Shown in pieces: positions 6,863-11,188 of a stretch of 11,188 nt of DNA. The position numbers and the translations under genes were made by a program. Under the pieces are notes generated by a model that was given only the letters and a program-made list of their open reading frames with translations, was not told the origin of the DNA and searched no databases. Source of the stretch: Fusobacterium sp. (GTDB taxonomy: Bacteria; Fusobacteriota; Fusobacteriia; Fusobacteriales; Fusobacteriaceae); the NCBI GenBank assembly GCA_020024915.1, contig JAHHSZ010000058.1, forward strand, positions 1 to 11,188, in the 5' to 3' direction. Within the stretch, counting starts at the first letter, position 1. Each line of letters begins with the position of its first letter.

Positions 6863-7589
6863 ATTGCAAAATATCTCTAAAAAATTTTTAGATAGTGATA
6901 TAGTTTTAAATAAAATTAATTTTGATGATGATGTGAAATCATTAGCCATAATAGGGCCATCAGGTGGAGGAAAATCAACGCTTTTAAAAATTATAGCAGG
7001 ATTGGTAATTCCGTCAGAGGGAAAGATAGAGATTGATGGAAAAGTCTTGGATTTTAATGAGAATGAGCTTTTGGAGTACAGGAGATCTATAGGTTTTATA
7101 TTTCAGCAAGAGGGGTTATTTAAACATATGACAGTCTTAGAAAACATTGTAAATCCACTTGTAAATGTACACGGGTATGAGTTGAAGGAAGCTGAAGAAT
7201 TAGCTTTGAAATATCTTGAGAGATTTGGATTAGAAAATGAAGTAAATAAAAGACCAGCAGAGCTCTCTGGAGGACAAAAACAGAGGATAAGCATTATAAG
7301 AGCAATAACTTTTAAACCAAGATTTCTACTTTTTGATGAACCTACTTCAGCTTTGGATCCCGAGTATACAGTGGAAGTTTTAGATGTAATTAAGGAGCTA
7401 AAGAGAGAAGGAATAGATTTTATAATAGTAACACATGAGATGGGCTTTGCAAGACATGCTTGTGATAAGGTTTGTTTCCTTTACAATGGAGAGCTTTTGG
7501 AGTATGGTGAAAGCTCTAAAATCTTTACTAACCCAGCTACATCAGAATTAAAAAGATTTTTAAGTAAGCTACTTGAATGGAATATTTAA
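6852..7589 (+). CDS. Polar amino acid ABC transporter ATP-binding protein (GlnQ type)
   Basis: Cytoplasmic ATPase that powers the importer, 245 residues, the standard GlnQ/HisP length. All motifs are intact: Walker A GPSGGGKST (35-43), Q-loop in 'IGFIFQQEGLFKHMTVLENI', signature LSGGQ (138-142) followed by KQR, Walker B LLFDE (159-163) with catalytic Glu163 and the D-loop SALDP, and H-loop His195 in VTHEM. The Walker A side is unusually acidic just before the P-loop strand (DDDVKS at 25-30). AAAGGAG at 6837-6843 is well placed for the ATG, which overlaps the permease gene by 11 bases. It closes the three-gene operon and is followed by the hairpin at 7604-7651. The family works as a dimer with two permease subunits; with only one permease gene here, a permease homodimer is likely. 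Confidence 0.97.
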   Translation: MRIKLQNISKKFLDSDIVLNKINFDDDVKSLAIIGPSGGGKSTLLKIIAGLVIPSEGKIEIDGKVLDFNENELLEYRRSIGFIFQQEGLFKHMTVLENIVNPLVNVHGYELKEAEELALKYLERFGLENEVNKRPAELSGGQKQRISIIRAITFKPRFLLFDEPTSALDPEYTVEVLDVIKELKREGIDFIIVTHEMGFARHACDKVCFLYNGELLEYGESSKIFTNPATSELKRFLSKLLEWNI

Positions 7590-7603
7590 AATTGTTTAAA
7601 TAT

Positions 7604-7651
7604 AAAAAGTTGATTAACTTTAGTTGATAAACTAAGGTCAATCAACTTTTT
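7604..7651. terminator. Bidirectional terminator between convergent operons
   Basis: Left arm 7604-7625 pairs with right arm 7630-7651 around a GATA loop (7626-7629), with one A-C mismatch and one G-T wobble. The outer stem is As on the left and Ts on the right, so both strands end in a U-tract after a stable stem. It lies 15 bases after the ABC ATPase stop (plus) and about 50 bases after the TRAP large permease stop (minus), so it can end both transcripts. Confidence 0.85.
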
Positions 7652-7700
7652 TATAAGATTTTTGAATGAAATTATTGATTAAATAGTCTTATTTAGATTA

Positions 7701-9005
7701 TTATTTAATAAAGCCACCAAGTTTAGGAAGATACATTGAAATTGCTGGAATATATGTAACTAGCATTAAAACCAATATTATCACTCCATAGTATTTTATT
7801 AATTGTCCCATTACATCTTCCATTTTTAATTTTCCAACTTTTACACCAACGAATAAAGTATTTCCTACTGGTGGAGTTATATTTCCAATACATAAGTTGA
7901 AAACTATTATTATTCCAAAGTGTACTGGGTTCATTCCAAAAGATTTTACTATTGGTAAAAAGATTGGAGTAAAAATCAGTATTGCAGGAGTTACATCCAT
8001 AAAAGTTCCTATGAATAATAGCAGTAAGTTCATCAATAATAAAATCAAGTATTTATTACTTGTTAAACTTAATATAAAATTAGATATTGCCTGAGGAACA
8101 CCTGTAAAAGCCATTACCCAAGACATAATAGTTGACACACCAATTAAGAATACAATTATACCAGTCATCTTAGCACTTTCAGCAAAAATAGATACTAGTT
8201 GTTTGAATGTAATACTTCTGTAAAATAGCACTGATAAAAGTAGAGTGTAAACAACTGCAACAATTGACCCTTCTGTAGGAGTAAATATACCTTTAACTAT
8301 TCCTCCAATAACTATTATTATCAAAGCTAAAGATGGTAAAGCATCTATAAAAGTAGCTAAAACAACTTTTAGTTTAAAATTATTTGATCCCTTCATTCCT
8401 TTAGACTTACATAAATATAAAGTTAAAATCATACAACCTAATCCCCATAAAATTCCAGGAATATATCCTGCCATAAATAATGCAGCTACTGATGTTCCAC
8501 CACTAACTAAAGAATAAACTATTAAAGAGTTTGATGGTGGAATTAAAAGTCCTGTTGGAGCACTTGCTATATTTACTGTAGCACCTAATTTTTTATCATA
8601 CCCTTCTTCCTCTTCCATTGGAAGTAAAATTCCTCCCATTGCAGCACAAGCAGCTGTAGCTGATCCAGATATTGCTCCAAACATCATATTTGCCAAGACA
8701 TTTGTCTGCATCAGAGATCCTGGTATTCTTCCTGTTAAAGATTGAGCAAAAGCTACTAGTTTTTTAGCTATTCCCCCTTGATTCATTATATTTCCTGCTA
8801 AAATGAAAAATGGAATAGCAATCAAAGTAAAGTTGGATATCCCTGAAAAAATTCTTTGAGCTCCTGTTACCAAAGTATTGTCAAATGCAAGTGATGGAAG
8901 TATAGCTAAAATAGAAGACATCCCTATACTTATAGCAATTGGAAATCCTAATAATAAAGTTACTATCAAGACAACAAACATTATTAAAGCTGTAGTAAAT
9001 ACCAT
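7701..9005 (-). CDS. TRAP transporter large permease subunit (DctM type)
   Basis: The main channel subunit of a tripartite ATP-independent periplasmic transporter, driven by an ion gradient (usually sodium). At 434 residues it has the usual DctM length, with about a dozen hydrophobic segments. Diagnostic stretches are 'TLIAIPFFILAGNIMNQGGI' (about 60-79), 'FGAISGSATAACAAMGGILLP' with MEEEEGYDKKLG (about 109-142), 'SAPTGLLIPPSNSLIVYSLVSGG', and in the second half 'IGNITPPVGNTLFVG' (about 372-386), the repeat-related counterpart with its Pro-Pro-Gly substrate/ion site. The ATG follows GAGGGGG, which is embedded in the last codons of the small permease gene four bases upstream, so the two are translationally linked. 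It is the last gene of the minus-strand operon. Confidence 0.97.
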   Translation of the reverse strand: MVFTTALIMFVVLIVTLLLGFPIAISIGMSSILAILPSLAFDNTLVTGAQRIFSGISNFTLIAIPFFILAGNIMNQGGIAKKLVAFAQSLTGRIPGSLMQTNVLANMMFGAISGSATAACAAMGGILLPMEEEEGYDKKLGATVNIASAPTGLLIPPSNSLIVYSLVSGGTSVAALFMAGYIPGILWGLGCMILTLYLCKSKGMKGSNNFKLKVVLATFIDALPSLALIIIVIGGIVKGIFTPTEGSIVAVVYTLLLSVLFYRSITFKQLVSIFAESAKMTGIIVFLIGVSTIMSWVMAFTGVPQAISNFILSLTSNKYLILLLMNLLLLFIGTFMDVTPAILIFTPIFLPIVKSFGMNPVHFGIIIVFNLCIGNITPPVGNTLFVGVKVGKLKMEDVMGQLIKYYGVIILVLMLVTYIPAISMYLPKLGGFIK

Positions 9006-9009
9006 TTTA

Positions 9010-9489
9010 TTATACCCCCTCTTTTAGTTCTTTTAACAAATTATTTATATTTAAAATACTATATATTGAAGTTATTACTCCACAAGTTGGTAATACAGAA
9101 TATACATATCCCATTGATACTCTTAAAGCTGGGGATATTTGTGTCATAGTTAATTCTGTTATTGCTTTTCCACCACAAACTAACACACCAAATGCAAAGA
9201 GAAAAATAAATATTTCACACAAAATAGAAATATATATTTGAATTTTTTTGTCAAATTTTTCTATAAAAAATACCATACGCATATGATCTTTTTTTCCAAA
9301 AACATATGAAGCTGCAAACATTGACATCCAAGCAAAAGAGTAAGATATGAGTTCTTCTGAAATTGTACTAGGATCTTTAAAAATATATCTTGCAGATATT
9401 TGATAAGTTCCTACTACTGTCATAAACATAAATAATACAACACAAATAAAAAGAATTAACTTATCTAAACTATTCCTTAATTTTTCCAT
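9010..9489 (-). CDS. TRAP transporter small permease subunit (DctQ type)
   Basis: Four-helix membrane subunit that scaffolds the large permease in TRAP transporters, 159 residues, normal for DctQ. Hydrophobic segments lie near 11-32, 46-64, 83-105 and 125-147. Family hallmarks are 'ISEELISYSFAWMSMFAASY' (43-62), the following 'KKDHMRM', and 'SPALRVSMGYVYSVLP' near 120-135. The gene is separate from, not fused to, the large permease. Its ATG overlaps the receptor stop by one base (TAATG), and GGAGGAGG lies within the last receptor codons, so receptor and small permease are co-translated. Confidence 0.95.
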   Translation of the reverse strand: MEKLRNSLDKLILFICVVLFMFMTVVGTYQISARYIFKDPSTISEELISYSFAWMSMFAASYVFGKKDHMRMVFFIEKFDKKIQIYISILCEIFIFLFAFGVLVCGGKAITELTMTQISPALRVSMGYVYSVLPTCGVITSIYSILNINNLLKELKEGV

Positions 9490-10511
9490 TATTTTACCTC
9501 CTCCTTCATTTGTTTTCCTATATTTTGTATTTTTTCATAAATAGGTTTTAATTTAGGAGTTTTATTTAGAACTTCTTGGTGAAGAGGTAAAACTTTTTCT
9601 TTAAATAAAGCTACTTCTGGATAAATAAATTCAACATTCATATCATTTTCAGCATATATCTTAGCTTTCTTTACTGAATCTTCCCAAGCTTCTCTTTGTA
9701 CTTTTGAAATTAAAACAAATCCTTCATTAAATATTTTTCTTTCCTCAGGAGAAAGACCATTTAAAAATTTTAAATTTCCTATTAATATATCAGGAACCAT
9801 TTGATGCATATCATATGAATAGAATTTAGCAACTTCCCCATGTTTATTACTTGTTAATGCTAGTTCATTATTTTCAGCACCATCTATAACATTTTGCTGT
9901 AAAGCTGTATAAACTTCTCCAAATCCCATTGGAGTCGCAGCACCACCAAATAACTCCATCATTCTTATATTAGAGGCACTTTGTTGTACTCTTATTTTTA
10001 ATCCCTTTAAATCAGCTGGAGTTTTTATTGGTCTTTTTACTGTATAAAAATTTCTAGTTCCAGCATCTAGCCAAGTTACTGCTTCAAATCCAGACTTTTC
10101 AGTTGCAGTAAATATTGGTTCAATTAACTCTTTATTATCCATTACAGTGTGATAGTGTTCTGGACTATCAAACAGATATGGGAGATTAAATATTTGATAA
10201 ATATTATCAAAGCTCTCTAAAATAGCATTACTTGCTACTGCAAAATCTATTGCCCCTGTTTGTGTTAATTCCACTGTGTTTACTTGTGAACCCAATAATT
10301 CATTTGGAAATATTTGTACATCATACTTATCTCCAAGTTTACTTTCAATAAATTCTTCAAAAGCTAGTAATCCTATATTTGTTGGGTGATCTTGTGCTTG
10401 ATTGTGTGAAATTCTTATTATTCTTTTATTTTGCTCTTTTCCACATGCTGTTAATACTAAAGTACACATTGTTAGTAATATCAAACTTAGATATGATTTT
10501 ACTTTTTTCAT
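9489..10511 (-). CDS. TRAP transporter substrate-binding lipoprotein (DctP type)
   Basis: Extracytoplasmic receptor of the TRAP system, 340 residues. The signal peptide ends in lipobox LTAC with Cys23, so it is membrane-tethered, as expected where soluble DctP would be lost. The binding core begins 'IIRISHNQAQDHPTN'. Ligand residues can be placed by spacing against SiaP (Arg127, Arg147, Asn187): Arg153 in GTRNFY, Arg174 in LKGLKIRV and Asn214 in DGAENN. Arg174 is the near-universal carboxylate clamp, so the ligand is an organic or sugar acid. The neighbouring uronate-type dehydrogenase points to a hexuronate or aldonate; this is inference. TAGGAGGG lies five bases before the ATG. The gene starts 15 bases after the dehydrogenase stop and overlaps the small permease start by one base. 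Confidence 0.95.
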   Translation of the reverse strand: MKKVKSYLSLILLTMCTLVLTACGKEQNKRIIRISHNQAQDHPTNIGLLAFEEFIESKLGDKYDVQIFPNELLGSQVNTVELTQTGAIDFAVASNAILESFDNIYQIFNLPYLFDSPEHYHTVMDNKELIEPIFTATEKSGFEAVTWLDAGTRNFYTVKRPIKTPADLKGLKIRVQQSASNIRMMELFGGAATPMGFGEVYTALQQNVIDGAENNELALTSNKHGEVAKFYSYDMHQMVPDILIGNLKFLNGLSPEERKIFNEGFVLISKVQREAWEDSVKKAKIYAENDMNVEFIYPEVALFKEKVLPLHQEVLNKTPKLKPIYEKIQNIGKQMKEEVK

Positions 10512-10526
10512 GTTTTCCCTCCTAAT

Positions 10527-11188
10527 TTACCTTAAATATTTTTCTAAAGTATTATTTACTGCTCCTGGTCCTGCCAACATTTCCACAAAATATTCTTCTA
10601 TTAATTTAGCTAATCCAATTTTTTCCAAATCAACACCAAAAATCATTTTATTTTTTAAAACTTCTCTTAATTGTCCTTTATATGTTTCTGGTTTTCCAAA
10701 TTCTATTCCTGATAATTTTTCTTGTAACATTCCTAACATTGGATCAGGACTGATACTTCTTTTATTTCCATTATCATCTATTCCTAATAAATATCTAAAC
10801 CAACCAGCATAAACTAAAGGAATATATTTTATATCTGAAATATTTAATTCTTTGCTTTCTAAATATGCTTTTAAAGTTTCTCCATATCTTATTCCAACTT
10901 TTTGAGAAGTATCTGTTGCTATTCTCTCTGGTTGATCTGGGATATATGGATTTGCAAATCTTTCTTCAATAACTTCATCTATAAATGCCTTTGGATCCAA
11001 TATTTTTGGAGACTCAACTACTTTTAGAGCTTCACCATACCCTATATTTTTTATAAGTTTATTAAGTAAAGGATTAGACACAGCACTATAAATAGTTTTT
11101 TCATTTAATAGACAGCCATATACTGCTAAGGCAGTGTGTAAAGGATTTAAACAAGTAGTAACTTTCATTCTTTCTGTTTTATCTACTG
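10527..11188 (-). CDS. Mannitol dehydrogenase/fructuronate reductase family oxidoreductase (C-terminal part)
   Basis: C-terminal 220 or so residues of an NAD-dependent polyol/sugar-acid dehydrogenase. The frame stays open to the right edge (VDKTERMK before the ATG at 11166-11168), so that Met is internal and the N-terminal Rossmann domain lies outside the window. The catalytic-helix motif reads 'KVTTCLNPLHTALAVYG', with the conserved Asn and His three apart as in Pseudomonas fluorescens mannitol 2-dehydrogenase (Lys295, Asn300, His303). The preceding Lys is six rather than five residues from Asn. 'RIATDTSQKVGIRYGETLKAY' and 'PLVYAGWFRYLLGIDDNG' belong to the roughly 540-residue branch often called D-mannonate oxidoreductase or fructuronate reductase. 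UxuB (fructuronate to mannonate) is the leading guess, but altronate or polyol substrates are possible. It is co-transcribed with the TRAP genes, first among those visible. Confidence 0.85.
   Translation of the reverse strand, partial: VDKTERMKVTTCLNPLHTALAVYGCLLNEKTIYSAVSNPLLNKLIKNIGYGEALKVVESPKILDPKAFIDEVIEERFANPYIPDQPERIATDTSQKVGIRYGETLKAYLESKELNISDIKYIPLVYAGWFRYLLGIDDNGNKRSISPDPMLGMLQEKLSGIEFGKPETYKGQLREVLKNKMIFGVDLEKIGLAKLIEEYFVEMLAGPGAVNNTLEKYLR

Noticed and set aside
7897..8094. Plus-strand 65-residue ORF inside the TRAP large permease gene
   Set aside because: It is antisense to conserved DctM codons, with no ribosome binding site or recognisable product.
10402..10812. Plus-strand 136-residue hydrophobic ORF across the dehydrogenase/DctP junction
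   Set aside because: It is antisense to two confident genes and spans their intergenic gap. Its hydrophobicity comes from complementing Lys/Glu-rich codons.
1..11188. Mobile element, CRISPR array, toxin-antitoxin, phage-defence or attachment site
   Set aside because: I saw no spaced direct repeats, transposase or integrase motifs, terminal inverted repeats or small toxin pairs; every larger ORF is accounted for by housekeeping or transport families.

Overview
The window is about 30% G+C by eye. Arginine is written almost only as AGA, and the genes are tightly packed behind strong GGAGG-type ribosome binding sites. Together with the protein families present (class II LysRS, LrgAB, a polar amino acid ABC importer, TRAP transporter, long-chain polyol/uronate dehydrogenase), this suggests an anaerobic, AT-rich bacterium, most likely a Fusobacterium. 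That assignment is inference; the window has no rRNA or other decisive marker.

Left block, plus strand, 24-3470: a DUF1934-like small protein, a TPR lipoprotein and lysS are spaced like one operon. The block closes with a strong intrinsic terminator. Middle block: lrgA-lrgB (plus, 3493-4529) overlap by one base. lrgB then meets yfcE, a small metallophosphoesterase on the minus strand, tail to tail with four shared bases. yfcE begins at a TTG codon and has its own sigma70-type promoter. A second consensus-like promoter points the other way at 5162-5190 and drives a three-gene polar amino acid ABC importer (5266-7589: lipoprotein receptor, permease, ATPase).

Right block, minus strand, 11188-7701: the C-terminal part of a long-chain mannitol dehydrogenase/fructuronate reductase-type oxidoreductase runs off the right edge. 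Downstream of it come the three subunits of a TRAP transporter (receptor, small permease, large permease). The set looks like a catabolic unit in which a sugar acid, plausibly a hexuronate, is imported by the sodium-coupled TRAP system and handled by the dehydrogenase. A hairpin with a U-tract on both strands separates this operon from the convergent ABC operon.

Most of the window is ordinary metabolism and transport, and I see no clear undescribed system. The points most worth a second look are: (1) the start of the ABC permease, where a ribosome binding site and ATG lie one A away from the permease frame across a seven-A run; (2) the lysS/lrgA junction, where the terminator's right arm could instead pair with the lrgA ribosome binding site; (3) the TTG start of yfcE; (4) the uncharacterised N-terminal half of the TPR lipoprotein. 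No gene-free stretch exceeds 300 bases; the largest gap is the divergent promoter region at 5069-5265.
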